Source of the DNA: Beijerinckiaceae bacterium | GTDB lineage: Bacteria; Pseudomonadota; Alphaproteobacteria; Rhizobiales; Beijerinckiaceae | Reading direction: 5' to 3' | Assembly: GCA_947454485.1 (NCBI GenBank) | Contig: CANGJJ010000011.1 | Location: 34,244-98,243, forward strand | DNA: 64,000 bases | Shown here: in pieces, positions 50,945 through 59,677 of the stretch | Layout of the letters: each line of letters opens with the position of its first letter | Numbering within the stretch: the first letter of the stretch is position 1 | Program-made: the position numbers and the translations under genes | The notes under the pieces: generated by a model | Seen by the model: only the letters and a program-made list of their open reading frames with translations | What the model was told of the DNA's origin: nothing | The model's database searches: none

Positions 50945-50960
50945 ACCGGGATTGCCCGGT
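50945..50960. other. Hairpin between Ntn-hydrolase candidate and tRNA-Cys
   Basis: ACCGGG and CCCGGT form a six-base stem around ATTG. A second stem, CACTC-C-CAGAG with CTCTG-A-GAGTG, lies at 51000-51023 next to the tRNA-Cys 3' end. Neither is followed by a T tract on the - strand, so neither is a clear terminator. Confidence 0.35.
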
Positions 50961-51024
50961 TTGCTGTCAGCGATCTGTTTTTTTGAGTGATGTTTCTGTC
51001 ACTCCCAGAGAACTCTGAGAGTGA

Positions 51025-51098
51025 TGGAGGCCTCGCCCGGAATCGAACCGGGGTGCAAGGATTTGCAGTCCTCTGCGTAGCCACTCCGCCACGAGGCC
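51025..51098 (-). tRNA. tRNA-Cys (GCA)
   Basis: A 74-base cloverleaf with acceptor arms GGCCTCG and CGAGGCC, an anticodon loop CTGCAAA and TTCGATTC in the T loop. Anticodon GCA; the CCA end is encoded. Confidence 0.96.
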
Positions 51099-51248
51099 GC
51101 TGCGGGCTGACGCCCAGAGCGGCTGCCTCATACCAACAAGCAGGACAGCGGGCAAGGCGCAGAACCAAAATGGCTTGTGAGGGGCGCTAAACAAATCGCT
51201 TTGCAAGTGCGCGCGAGCTTGCTATATGCCCGCCACGCTGATGCGCGA

Positions 51249-51324
51249 TCCCCGATAGCTCAGTTGGTAGAGCATTCGACTGTTAATCGAATGGTCGCTG
51301 GTTCGAGTCCAGCTCGGGGAGCCA
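51249..51324 (+). tRNA. tRNA-Asn (GTT)
   Basis: A 76-base cloverleaf with acceptor arms TCCCCGA and TCGGGGA, D arm AGCTCAGTTGGTAGAGC, anticodon loop CTGTTAA and T loop TTCGAGTC. Anticodon GTT; the CCA end is encoded. It lies 124 bases before gltX. Confidence 0.97.
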
Positions 51325-51447
51325 TTCTCTTGCATCGCGCGCAAATCCCAAATTCCACGAGTGCGGACGCCCAGTTGGGCGTTTGCGCCCGCGCGCGCTC
51401 ATGTTAAGAGCGCCCTCTCCTGTCTTTGAGCCAGCCGGATAAACTGC

Positions 51448-52881
51448 ATGAACACACCTGTTGTGACCCGCTTTGCCCCGTCCCCTACGGGATTTCTGCA
51501 TATCGGCGGGGCGCGTACAGCGCTGTTCAATTGGCTCTATGCCCGCCGTCATGGCGGTAAGATGCTGCTACGGATCGAGGACACGGACCGCGAGCGCTCC
51601 ACGCAGGAGGCTATCGGCGCCATTATTGATGGCTTGAGCTGGCTCGGCCTGCAGTGGGATGGCGAGGTCGTCTATCAATATGCCCGCGCAGAGCGCCACC
51701 GTCAGGTGGCTCAGGAACTGCTCGACAAGGGTCTCGCCTATAAATGCTACGCCACCCAGCAGGAGCTGGAGGAGATGCGTGAGCAGGCCCGTGCCGAGAA
51801 ACGTGCGCCCCGCTATGACGGGCGTTGGCGTGAACGCCCCGAGGCTGACCGTGTGGCCGCCGAGGCCGCTGGCCTGAAGGCTGTGGTGCGCCTGAAGGCC
51901 CCCCAAGAGGGCGAGACGGTCATCTCCGATCAAGTGCAGGGCCGCGTCGTGTTCCCCAACAAGGATCTCGACGATCTCATCCTGCTACGCTCCGATTCCA
52001 ACCCGACCTATATGCTGGCCGTCGTGGTGGATGATCACGATATGGGCGTCACCCATATCATTCGTGGCGACGACCATCTGACCAATGCCGCCCGCCAGAC
52101 CCATATCTATCAGGCGATGGGCTGGGACGTTCCCAGCATGTCCCATATTCCGCTCATCCACGGTCCTGACGGGGCCAAGCTCTCCAAGCGTCATGGTGCG
52201 CTGGGGGTCGATGCCTATCGCGCCATGGGCTATCTGCCGGCCGCCTTGCGCAACTATCTGGTGCGTCTGGGCTGGAGCCATGGCGATCATGAATTCTTCA
52301 GCACACAGGAAATGACCGAGATTTTCGATCTGCCGCAGATCGGCCGCTCACCAGCGCGCTTTGATTATGCCAAGCTCGAAAATATGAACGGCCACTATAT
52401 GCGCGCTACGCCGGATGCTGAGCTGCTCGACGCGCTGATCGCGACCCTGCCTTATCTGCCGCAGGGTGAGGCTTTCTTGCCCAAGCTCGATGCGCCGAAG
52501 AAGGCGCAGCTTCTGGCCGCGATGCCCGGCTTGAAAGAGCGTGCGAAGACCCTTGTGGAACTCGCTGATGGTGCAAGCTTTTTGTTTGATCAGCGCCCGC
52601 TGCCAATCGACCAGAAAGCGGGCGAGATTTTGGCCAATGGTGGCAAGGCCCATCTCGCAGCCATGCTGCCCCGCCTTGAGGCTCTTCCCGAATGGACCTC
52701 ACATGCCGCTGAGGAGGCCGTACGCGCCTATGCAGCGGAAACCGGTGCCAAGCTCGGCCAGATCGCTCAGCCCCTGCGGGCGGCCCTGACAGGCCGCTCC
52801 ACATCGCCCGGTATTTTCGACGTGCTGCAGGTCCTCGGTCGCGAAGAGAGCCTTGGGCGCATCCGCGATCAGGCGACCTGA
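51448..52881 (+). CDS. gltX: Glutamyl-tRNA synthetase
   Basis: A 477-residue class I synthetase. The HIGH-type motif reads [18 protein letters not shown] (residues 9-26), and the KMSKS-type motif is KLSKRHG (about 247-253). The [10 protein letters not shown] block is conserved. The C-terminal anticodon-binding helical domain is complete. Many Hyphomicrobiales have two GltX copies, one also charging tRNA-Gln; specificity cannot be read here. The stop abuts the convergent rmuC stop. Confidence 0.96.
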   Translation: MNTPVVTRFAPSPTGFLHIGGARTALFNWLYARRHGGKMLLRIEDTDRERSTQEAIGAIIDGLSWLGLQWDGEVVYQYARAERHRQVAQELLDKGLAYKCYATQQELEEMREQARAEKRAPRYDGRWRERPEADRVAAEAAGLKAVVRLKAPQEGETVISDQVQGRVVFPNKDLDDLILLRSDSNPTYMLAVVVDDHDMGVTHIIRGDDHLTNAARQTHIYQAMGWDVPSMSHIPLIHGPDGAKLSKRHGALGVDAYRAMGYLPAALRNYLVRLGWSHGDHEFFSTQEMTEIFDLPQIGRSPARFDYAKLENMNGHYMRATPDAELLDALIATLPYLPQGEAFLPKLDAPKKAQLLAAMPGLKERAKTLVELADGASFLFDQRPLPIDQKAGEILANGGKAHLAAMLPRLEALPEWTSHAAEEAVRAYAAETGAKLGQIAQPLRAALTGRSTSPGIFDVLQVLGREESLGRIRDQAT

Positions 52882-54315
52882 TCAGGACTCATTGGCTGCT
52901 GGCGGCAACGGGAGAAGCTCCGGCTCATCCTCCAGCCCCAGCAAAGCGGCGGCATTCACATCTGCAGGCAGGGTTTCCACCGAGCGCAGCTTGCGGGTCA
53001 TGACATTGGTGCGGGTCTGCAGGGCGCCCACCGAATTGGCGGCTGTGGTGAGCTGCTTGCCCAGACGGTCCACCACATCATTGTAGCTTTTGAACTCCTG
53101 CTGGACCGCGCCCAGCACCTGCCAGACTTCGCTCGAGCGCTTTTCGATCGCCAGCGAGCGGAACCCCATCTGCAGCGCGTTCAAAATGGCCGAGAGCGTT
53201 GTGGGCCCCGAGATCGTCACCTTAAACTCGCGCTGAATCGCCTCAAACAATCCGGGCTGGCGCAGCACTTCGGCATAAAGGCCTTCAGTCGGCAGAAAGA
53301 GGATCGCAAAATCCGTCGTCACCGGCGGATTGATATATTTGCTCGAGATTTCTTTGGCGCAGAGACGGATCTGGGTCTGCAGCAATTTGCGCAGCTCCCG
53401 CACACCGGCATCATCACCCGCCTCTGAAGATTGCTGAAGTCTTTCATAGGTTTCGTTGGGAAATTTCGAGTCGATTGGAAGCAAGACACTCTCACCATGC
53501 CCCTTGCCCGGCATGCAGATGGCAAATTCCACCACCTCGCTCGTATGTTCACGAACCTTGGCATTGGTGCGATATTGGTCGGGTGTCAGGAACTGCTCCA
53601 GGATCATCCCGAGCTGCACTTCACCATAAGTGCCACGCACTTTCACATTGGTCAGGACGCTTTTGAGATCGCCGACATTGGTCGCGAGTTTCTTCATCTC
53701 GCCTAGGCCTTCATGGACCTTGTTGAGCTGCTCGACGACGCGGTTGAAGCTCTCACCCAAACGTGTGTCGAGCGTCGTCTGCAACTTCTCGTCCACTGTC
53801 TGGCGCATCTCATCGAGCTTTTTGGCATTCTCGGTGCGGATGCCCTCAAGCCGTGTCTCGAGCGTCTCGGTCTGTTTGCCAATGGCCTGCGCCACCTGAT
53901 CGAGGCGTTCCTTTTGATGGGTGCCAAGGGTTTCGAGGTTTTCGCGCTGACTGTCACGCAGCGAGACGCCCAGACGCTGAAGCGAGTCCGCCAGCTCCTG
54001 CCGCGACTGGGCGAGCGCCTCACCCTGAAGGGTGGCATTGGCGGCAAGCTTGGTGTCGATCATGGCGCGCAGGGCTTCGAGTACTTTCAGACTGCTGTCT
54101 TGCATGCCACGGATTTGGGTTGCCATCTCTTCGCGCAGGGTGCGGGCGCTCTCGTCCTGTGCCCGGCGCAGCATCTCGGTCTCTTGACGCAGCAGGAGGG
54201 CAACATCCTCGCGCGACAGGCCCGACCCTTTGCCACCCGCAAAATAGGTCAGCGCTGCCAGAACAAGGCCCGCCACACTGGCAAGAAGGACGGCAGCAAG
54301 CAGAAAATCAGTCAT
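52882..54315 (-). CDS. rmuC: DNA recombination protein RmuC
   Basis: A 477-residue protein: an N-terminal membrane segment (about residues 4-24), a long coiled-coil (about 35-190, rich in Glu, Gln, Arg) and the RmuC nuclease-like domain (about 200-400), with VKVRGTYGEVQLGMILEQFL, LPIDSKFPNETY, YINPPVTTDFAILFLPTEGL and GPTTLSAILNALQMGFRSL. RmuC limits rearrangements at short inverted repeats. The start at 54315 places the membrane segment at the N-terminus; 18 more codons are open upstream. Confidence 0.93.
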   Translation of the reverse strand: MTDFLLAAVLLASVAGLVLAALTYFAGGKGSGLSREDVALLLRQETEMLRRAQDESARTLREEMATQIRGMQDSSLKVLEALRAMIDTKLAANATLQGEALAQSRQELADSLQRLGVSLRDSQRENLETLGTHQKERLDQVAQAIGKQTETLETRLEGIRTENAKKLDEMRQTVDEKLQTTLDTRLGESFNRVVEQLNKVHEGLGEMKKLATNVGDLKSVLTNVKVRGTYGEVQLGMILEQFLTPDQYRTNAKVREHTSEVVEFAICMPGKGHGESVLLPIDSKFPNETYERLQQSSEAGDDAGVRELRKLLQTQIRLCAKEISSKYINPPVTTDFAILFLPTEGLYAEVLRQPGLFEAIQREFKVTISGPTTLSAILNALQMGFRSLAIEKRSSEVWQVLGAVQQEFKSYNDVVDRLGKQLTTAANSVGALQTRTNVMTRKLRSVETLPADVNAAALLGLEDEPELLPLPPAANES

Positions 54316-54416
54316 CAGAATCCCCGGCAACAACCCTACCAATGTGGGCCTCGCCGAGCTTGGCAGCAAGGGCTTTGAGGCGCGGACGCCCTACCCCATG
54401 TCTGGATTTGTCACCC

Positions 54417-54728
54417 CTAGCAGCAACTACAGCCGATCTCATCGTCATAGATCAGGGCATTCTTCATCCACCAGGGCGGCAGATCGTCGGTGCTGACCTC
54501 ATGGAGCGGTTTGAAGACTTTCAGATGGCGGCGTTTTCCGTCCTCGCACCAAAAGGCAATGACGGTCTCCAGAGGGGGGCAGCCGGGAACCTGGCAATCG
54601 AGCTCTGTGATCATCACCACATCATCGGGGCCAAGGCGGAAATGGGCGCGCACGACATCCTTCAGCGCCCGCGTCTCGACAGCGCCGGTTGCCCGCTTTT
54701 TCCGAAATGGTCCATCCAGTGCGGCCAT
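54417..54728 (-). CDS. Conserved hypothetical with Cys-rich C-terminal tail
   Basis: A 103-residue soluble protein. Motifs are LDCQVPGCPPLETVIAFW (two Cys) and the C-terminal DDEIGCSCC (three Cys). PPWWMKNALIYDDE before the tail is distinctive. Five cysteines in two groups suggest metal binding or redox activity (inference). The start at 54728 has AGGAGC upstream; 22 more codons are open before it. It is divergent from the alcohol dehydrogenase. I do not recognise a named family. Confidence 0.65.
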   Translation of the reverse strand: MAALDGPFRKKRATGAVETRALKDVVRAHFRLGPDDVVMITELDCQVPGCPPLETVIAFWCEDGKRRHLKVFKPLHEVSTDDLPPWWMKNALIYDDEIGCSCC

Positions 54729-54850
54729 AAATGCTCCTGCTCCCCCATAGAGGCGATGCGCGCGCCCTGCAACGCTGCTGGTGTCAATTGCCATCCCCGC
54801 GCAGGCGGTGCTACCAAGGCCCTGAATTCAACTCTCGGAGGAGGCCTCAC

Positions 54851-55966
54851 GTGGTCGAGAAAGTTCTCGCAGCTGTTCGCACAGCGCCCAGCACAACCGA
54901 AATCCGCGAATATCCCATGCCGGAGATCGCAGAAGACGCAGCGCTGCTGAAGATGGAAGTGGCTGGCATCTGCGGCACCGACGTGAAGCTCTATGCCCAT
55001 CCCCCGATGACCGCCCCCTGCATCATGGGCCATGAGAACATCGGCTATATCGCCAAATGCGGCAAGGAATTCACCCGCCGCAAGGGGTTCAAGGAAGGCG
55101 ATCTGGTTTTCGTTGAGCACTATGTGATGTGCGGCAAATGCGAGCATTGCCACGCTGGCCAGTATCGCCATTGCGAAAACACCGACTGGCGCAACAATCC
55201 TGAATCGATCCGCTATGGCTATACATCAGCCGAGCGCGCGCCCCATCTGTTCGGCGGCTTCGCCCAATATGTCTATCTGCCGTGGAACGCAGTGCTCCAT
55301 CATGTGCCCAAGGGCGTCAGCCCTGAGCTGGCTGGCCTCGTGACGCCAATGGCCAATGGCATTGAGTGGTCGCTGTTTGAAGGCAAGGTCGGGTATAATT
55401 CCACCGTCCTCATTCAAGGCCCCGGCCAGCAGGGTCTGTCGCAGACTGTCATCTGCAAACAGGCTGGCGCCAAGCAGATCATCATCACCGGCACGACCAA
55501 AGATGCGGCGCGTATGGAAGTCGCCAAGAAGCTCGGCGCTGATGTGTGCATCGATGTGCAGACCGAAGATCCGCTTCAGCGCATCATGGAAGTGACCGGC
55601 GGTCATGGCGTTGATGTCGTGCTCGATTGCACAGCAGGCGCTGGCACCATGCCGATCCTGCTCGGCATTGAAGCCATGAAGCGCAAGGGTGGCCGCATCG
55701 TTGTTCAAGGCGAGATGCCGGAGTTCCCCAACTTCCCGATCGGCAAGATGACAACGAAGTTCATCACCATGCATTCAGCGCGCGGCCATAGCTATCTTGC
55801 ATGCGAGCTGGCTTTGCAGCAGCTGGCCTCGCAGCGCTTCCCGCTCGACCTCATCACCACGCATAAGTTCGGCCTCAACGAGGTCGATCTGGCGATCAAG
55901 TCTGTCGGCGCCAAAGAAGGCGGTGTGAAGGATGTGATCCACGCTTCACTGATGCCCTGGCTCTGA
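54851..55966 (+). CDS. Zinc-dependent alcohol dehydrogenase family protein
   Basis: A 371-residue medium-chain dehydrogenase. The catalytic zinc site has C41 (GICGTD) and H61-E62 (GHENIGYIA). The structural zinc lobe has C94, C97, C100 and C108 (CGKCEHC, HC). The Rossmann motif is GPGQQGLSQTVICKQAGA. The GTG start at 54851 has GGAGGAGG six bases upstream, which decides it; the frame is open further back without support. The substrate is unknown; sorbitol- or threonine-type relatives share the layout. A terminator follows. Confidence 0.9.
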   Translation: MVEKVLAAVRTAPSTTEIREYPMPEIAEDAALLKMEVAGICGTDVKLYAHPPMTAPCIMGHENIGYIAKCGKEFTRRKGFKEGDLVFVEHYVMCGKCEHCHAGQYRHCENTDWRNNPESIRYGYTSAERAPHLFGGFAQYVYLPWNAVLHHVPKGVSPELAGLVTPMANGIEWSLFEGKVGYNSTVLIQGPGQQGLSQTVICKQAGAKQIIITGTTKDAARMEVAKKLGADVCIDVQTEDPLQRIMEVTGGHGVDVVLDCTAGAGTMPILLGIEAMKRKGGRIVVQGEMPEFPNFPIGKMTTKFITMHSARGHSYLACELALQQLASQRFPLDLITTHKFGLNEVDLAIKSVGAKEGGVKDVIHASLMPWL

Positions 55967-55988
55967 GCCAACAGTATCAAGCATTTCA

Positions 55989-56014
55989 ACGGGCGCCCCA
56001 GTGGCGCCCGTTTT
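55989..56014 (+). terminator. Rho-independent terminator after the alcohol dehydrogenase
   Basis: ACGGGCGCC and GGCGCCCGT form a nine-base stem around CCAGT, followed by TTT. It lies 23 bases after the stop. Confidence 0.8.
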
Positions 56015-56048
56015 CGCTTCGCTCTGCTTCACGCCAAGCCAATCAAAA

Positions 56049-56615
56049 TCAAGCTATGCCTTGGCTCTCAATCTCGATGGTTTTCTGGACGGCAGGGCGC
56101 GCCATCATCCGATCATAATGGGCGAAGAGATTGGGATAGTCGGCGCGCGCCGGGCTCGCATAATCGGTGAACTTCCAAAACAGTCGGAAGACATGGATAT
56201 CGGCTATCGAATAGCTGCCGGCGAACCACTCACGACCCGCAAGGCGCTTGTCCGTGCGACCAAAGACTTCTTTGGCGACATCCACGCCTGCTTTACGAGC
56301 GGGATGGAGGCTCGAGGCGGCATAGGACATCCACGAAACAACATGGCCCTGGCCTTCAGCATCTTCAGGCAAAAGCTTGGCCTGAGGATGGGCCTTGGCG
56401 AGATAGAACATAATGCCCGCGACCTCGGTCATAGGGCGGCCATCCACCAACAAAAGCGGGACTTTGCCTTCAGGGTTCATGGCAAGATAGGCTGGGTCCT
56501 TCTGGTCCTTTTTTGAGAGTGACAGGCATTTGGCCTCAAAAGGCGCCCCGATCTCATGCAGAGCGATATGGGGAGCCATGGAGCTCGACCCGGGCGAATA
56601 GAAAAAAGTGAGCAT
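56049..56615 (-). CDS. Glutathione S-transferase family protein
   Basis: A 188-residue protein. The thioredoxin-like N-terminal domain reads LTFFYSPGSSSMAPHIALHE, then NPEGKVPLLLVDG with the cis-Pro, and TEVAGIMFYLAK. The C-terminal helical domain includes YSIADIHVFRLFW with the conserved Asp. The start at 56615 has AGGGGG upstream; the frame is open for 83 more codons without similarity. Substrate unknown. It is divergent from irr, sharing a 97-base region. Confidence 0.9.
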   Translation of the reverse strand: MLTFFYSPGSSSMAPHIALHEIGAPFEAKCLSLSKKDQKDPAYLAMNPEGKVPLLLVDGRPMTEVAGIMFYLAKAHPQAKLLPEDAEGQGHVVSWMSYAASSLHPARKAGVDVAKEVFGRTDKRLAGREWFAGSYSIADIHVFRLFWKFTDYASPARADYPNLFAHYDRMMARPAVQKTIEIESQGIA

Positions 56616-56712
56616 TTGCACCCCCTGTGAAAGCCATTCTGGCCTTCTTATAACATTTCCAAAGTTCGGGAATGGCCTTGTCTGGCCCTGATCCCCACTG
56701 TAAAGGTCAAAT

Positions 56713-57162
56713 ATGTTTTGCAAAGACCACATCGCAATGCGGGAGAAGCTGGAGCAGGTCGGCCTGAGGGTCACACGCCAGCGCCTTATGATTGCGAATC
56801 TTCTCTTCTCGAAGGGCGACCGCCATGTGACGGCCGAAGGCCTGTTCGGCGAGTCGAGTGCCATGGCCTATCCGCCGTCTTTGGCAACGATCTACAACAC
56901 GCTGCGCGACTTTGCTGAAAAAGGTCTTGTGCGCGAAATCGCGCTTTATGGCGGCAAAGTTTGGTTTGATACGCAGACCGGCCCCCATTTCCACTTCTAT
57001 CTCGAAGACAGCGAAGAGCTGTTCGATTTGCCCGAAGAACTGATCCCACAGTTCAACATTCCGGCCCCTCCCGGCACGCGGATCGCTGGCATTGATGTTG
57101 TCATCAAGCTTGAGCGCTTGAGCGACCAAGAGACCCCCTCCTCATCCACCGCCGCAGCCTGA
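56713..57162 (+). CDS. irr: Fur-family iron response regulator Irr
   Basis: A 149-residue regulator. The winged helix includes GLRVTRQRLMIANLLF, HVTAEGLFGE and PSLATIYNTLRDFAEKGLV. The second half, KVWFDTQTGPHFHFYLED and a long tail with IAGIDVVIKLERL, fits rhizobial Irr more than Fur. The heme-linked HHH of Bradyrhizobium Irr reads HFH here. The cysteine-containing heme regulatory motif of that protein is not seen; a Cys at residue 3 is present. Irr controls heme and iron genes under iron limitation. ATG at 56737 is an alternative start. Confidence 0.87.
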   Translation: MFCKDHIAMREKLEQVGLRVTRQRLMIANLLFSKGDRHVTAEGLFGESSAMAYPPSLATIYNTLRDFAEKGLVREIALYGGKVWFDTQTGPHFHFYLEDSEELFDLPEELIPQFNIPAPPGTRIAGIDVVIKLERLSDQETPSSSTAAA

Positions 57163-57253
57163 CCTCATCAACAAGGGTCATTGTCCGCAATGGTCATTTG
57201 GGCTATTCGGATTGCGTCCGGCATTTGGCCGGTTGAGACCAACGAGCCGTCCC

Positions 57254-57559
57254 ATGAGCGCACGCATCTACCGCCCCGCCAAGGCCGCCACCCAGTCGGG
57301 TGCTGCCAAGTCACGCCGCTGGCTGCTCGAATATGAGCCCGAGCAAGCGCGTGAGGTTGAGCCTTTGATGGGCTGGACGAGTTCTTCGGATATGAAGGCG
57401 CAAGTGAAATTGTGGTTCGCCACCAAGGACGAAGCCATTGCCTATGCTGCGCGCAATGGCATTGAGGCCCATGTTGAAGAGCCCGCACCTTTCGCCAGAA
57501 AGGTCGTTTCTTACTCGGACAACTTCAAGACAAGCCGCCTCCAGCAGTGGACCCACTAA
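57254..57559 (+). CDS. Complex I accessory subunit, NDUFS4-like
   Basis: A 101-residue protein of the ETC complex I subunit family, the alphaproteobacterial counterpart of mitochondrial NDUFS4. The N-terminal MSARIYRPAKAATQSG, WLLEYEPE, PLMGWTSSSDMKAQV and YSDNFKTSRLQQWTH at the C-terminus are diagnostic. It stabilises NADH dehydrogenase in the membrane-arm junction of known complexes. Standing apart from nuo genes is usual for it. The start at 57254 follows family length. Confidence 0.9.
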   Translation: MSARIYRPAKAATQSGAAKSRRWLLEYEPEQAREVEPLMGWTSSSDMKAQVKLWFATKDEAIAYAARNGIEAHVEEPAPFARKVVSYSDNFKTSRLQQWTH

Positions 57560-57575
57560 GGGCTGCGGCATCTCT

Positions 57576-57653
57576 GGCCCCATAGCTCAGCTGGATTAGA
57601 GCAGCCGCCTTCTAAGCGGCAGGTCGCAGGTTCGAGCCCTGCTGGGGTCGCCA
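57576..57653 (+). tRNA. tRNA-Arg (TCT)
   Basis: A 78-base cloverleaf: acceptor GGCCCCA with TGGGGTC (one G-T pair), D arm AGCTCAGCTGGATTAGAGC, anticodon loop CTTCTAA and T loop TTCGAGCC. Anticodon TCT; the CCA end is encoded. Confidence 0.96.
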
Positions 57654-57668
57654 TTCTCGAACGACCGA

Positions 57669-58142
57669 TCACGGCAAAAAAGGCGGCTTTCCCATCACGG
57701 CGCGCGAGAACTGAAAACGTGTCGAGATGGATTCATCCCCATAAGTCGACACAGGCGGAATCACAGCATTGCGCGGCAGCGGGACCAATCGCGAACGCCA
57801 AGCGAGCGTACCAGGGGGTATGCCAAAACGGCTGCGAAAAGCCCGCGTAAAGGACGTGACGCTGCCATAGCCAGCGCGCCGTGCTGCCAAAGCCAAATCA
57901 TCCGAAATCGCGATCAACTCTAGCCGCGCACGCTCAAGACGCAGCCGACGCAGACGTGCACCAATCGTTTCACCCGTCACGTCACGAAAGACGCGGTGCA
58001 GATGATAGCGAGAGAGATTCGTCATCGAGCAAAGCTGCGCGAAATCCACCGCCTCATCGAGATGCTGGTCGAGATAGGCTGCAACGCAATCAATCTTATG
58101 CGTATGCGAGGCCCGCGTGATCGGCTTCTTTGCAAATGACAA
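57669..58142 (-). CDS. AraC-family transcriptional regulator, DNA-binding domain only
   Basis: A 157-residue protein consisting almost wholly of the AraC/XylS double helix-turn-helix. The first runs VDFAQLCSMTNLSRYHLHRVF (split here by residue limits at about 32-52), the second covers AARRAGYGSVTSFTRAFRS and RFGIPPG. No sensor domain precedes it, so it may be a short regulator of SoxS/MarA shape. Its targets are unknown; tRNA-Arg and tRNA-Pro flank it. Confidence 0.85.
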   Translation of the reverse strand: MSFAKKPITRASHTHKIDCVAAYLDQHLDEAVDFAQLCSMTNLSRYHLHRVFRDVTGETIGARLRRLRLERARLELIAISDDLALAARRAGYGSVTSFTRAFRSRFGIPPGTLAWRSRLVPLPRNAVIPPVSTYGDESISTRFQFSRAVMGKPPFLP

Positions 58143-58234
58143 TCCACCGCCCCAAGCTTTGTAACAAAATCATTAGCAAACAAAAGCCATGATCTTTCAA
58201 GCGAAGGCTGGGCTTGGAGACGAGACTGGGAAAA

Positions 58235-58311
58235 TGGTCGGGGCAGCAGGATTCGAACCTGCGACCCTCTGCTCCCAAAGCAGATGCGCTACCAGACTGC
58301 GCTATACCCCG
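58235..58311 (-). tRNA. tRNA-Pro (TGG)
   Basis: A 77-base cloverleaf: acceptor CGGGGTA with TGCCCCG, D arm AGCGCAGTCTGGTAGCGC, anticodon loop TTTGGGA and T loop TTCGAATC. Anticodon TGG; the CCA end is encoded. Confidence 0.96.
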
Positions 58312-58377
58312 ACGCGGCAGGCCCATGGCGCTACCGGATGGCTGCTCCTAGCACAGGGCTAGGCAGCCGTGAAGCGA

Positions 58378-58905
58378 TCATGGACGAAGTAGTGGATGCA
58401 AAACGCGATCACCCGCTTTCAAGCCGATTTTGGCGGCCACGCCCGCGTTCACTTCAAGCACGGCAAAGGCCGGTCCATTGGAGGAGATAATGCGTTCTGA
58501 CAGCGGTTCGGTGTCGCGCGCAATATGGGTGACTGTGCCGTCGCGGGCCATGAAAATCATATCGAGTGGCAAATAGGTGTTCTTCATCCACATATTCACC
58601 GGCTGTTCGGTCTTGAAATCGAACAACATGCCCCGGTCCGCCGGCATGAAACGCCGATACATGAGCCCACGGGCGCGCTGCTCATCATTGCGCATCACCT
58701 CGACCTGAAAGACATGGGTGCCTGATGAAGTCTGGATGTCGAGCTTTTCGAGCGGCGCATCCGCCACAGGGGCTTGAGCCACAGCAGGTTGGACGGCGAA
58801 CAGGCTGAGAGCCAGAGCCAAAACACCAAGAAGGACTGAATAGGGACGCAAAGGGGCTCTCCAGACAGGACGGCCAAGAATGGCGCAATCCTCAAGAGGC
58901 GGCAA
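58378..58905 (-). CDS. DUF192 domain exported protein
   Basis: A 175-residue protein. A signal peptide (about residues 20-44, ending AVAQA) precedes the DUF192 domain with QRARGLMYRRFMPADRGMLF, MWMKNTYLPLDMIFM and VLEVNAGVAAKIGLKAGD. The domain is widespread and of unknown biochemical role. Following a cold-shock gene, here by 21 bases, is typical for it in alphaproteobacteria, so the two may be cotranscribed. The exact start is uncertain; a TTG about 17 codons downstream would give a more standard signal peptide. Confidence 0.85.
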   Translation of the reverse strand: MPPLEDCAILGRPVWRAPLRPYSVLLGVLALALSLFAVQPAVAQAPVADAPLEKLDIQTSSGTHVFQVEVMRNDEQRARGLMYRRFMPADRGMLFDFKTEQPVNMWMKNTYLPLDMIFMARDGTVTHIARDTEPLSERIISSNGPAFAVLEVNAGVAAKIGLKAGDRVLHPLLRP

Positions 58906-58926
58906 GCTTGAGCACGAAATCGGGGA

Positions 58927-59511
58927 TTAGTGCGAGGCGGGCAGCGCCGTCTCGAGCGGGCGAACCTCGGCCGCCATCAGACCCTTGGAGCCGGGGCCAA
59001 AGCGCACCAAAAGGCTGTCGCCGGGCTTAAGCTCCATGATGCCATATTTCCGCAGGGTCTCCATATGGACGAAAATGTCCTCGGTGCCCTCGCCGCGCGT
59101 CACGAAACCAAAACCGCGTACGCGGTTGAACCATTTCACGACAGCAATCTCATAGCCGCCTTGTGCGACCACTTGCACATGAGTGCGCGCTGTATGCATG
59201 GCCGGATGGGTGGCGGTTGATTCATCAAGCGAGACGACGCGGAAAACCTGCAAGCCCTTCGAACGGGCCATGGCCTCACACACTATGCGCGCACCCTCCG
59301 GCGCGGTTTGAAAACCGTCGCGACGCAGAACAGTGACATGCAGAAGAATATCGGTGCCGCCATCGTCGGGAACGACGAAGCCATAACCTTTGGAGACATC
59401 GAACCACTTGATGCGGCCAGACACCTCGACAAGGTTCAGCGGTGACTCTTCAGAAGACGACTGAGCCGCATCAACGACCTGCGTCTGAAATGTTGAATCA
59501 TTGCTGGCCAC
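58927..59511 (-). CDS. Double cold-shock-domain protein
   Basis: A 194-residue protein with two cold-shock domains: domain 1 at about residues 27-95 (GRIKWFDVSKGYGFVVPDDG, DILLHVTVL) and domain 2 at about 120-190 (AVVKWFNRVRGFGFVTRGEG, DIFVHMETL). Unlike the protein at 9425-10168 it has no RGG linker. I prefer the GTG start at 59511; a TTG at 59526 is possible. It probably binds RNA or single-stranded DNA. DUF192 follows on the same strand. Confidence 0.9.
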   Translation of the reverse strand: MASNDSTFQTQVVDAAQSSSEESPLNLVEVSGRIKWFDVSKGYGFVVPDDGGTDILLHVTVLRRDGFQTAPEGARIVCEAMARSKGLQVFRVVSLDESTATHPAMHTARTHVQVVAQGGYEIAVVKWFNRVRGFGFVTRGEGTEDIFVHMETLRKYGIMELKPGDSLLVRFGPGSKGLMAAEVRPLETALPASH

Positions 59512-59677
59512 GTAGTCAGCCCCCAAAAGCGTTCCGGGTCATTCATCCCGGCAGGTAACGAATCGATCAAACCAACCGGTGAATCACCAAGCCACCATAG
59601 CACCGCGCTCGCACCCTCCAAGGGCTCTGTCGAAAGGCGCTTGTGGAAGACTCGGGTAATTTCCAGCGAAGCTGCCG

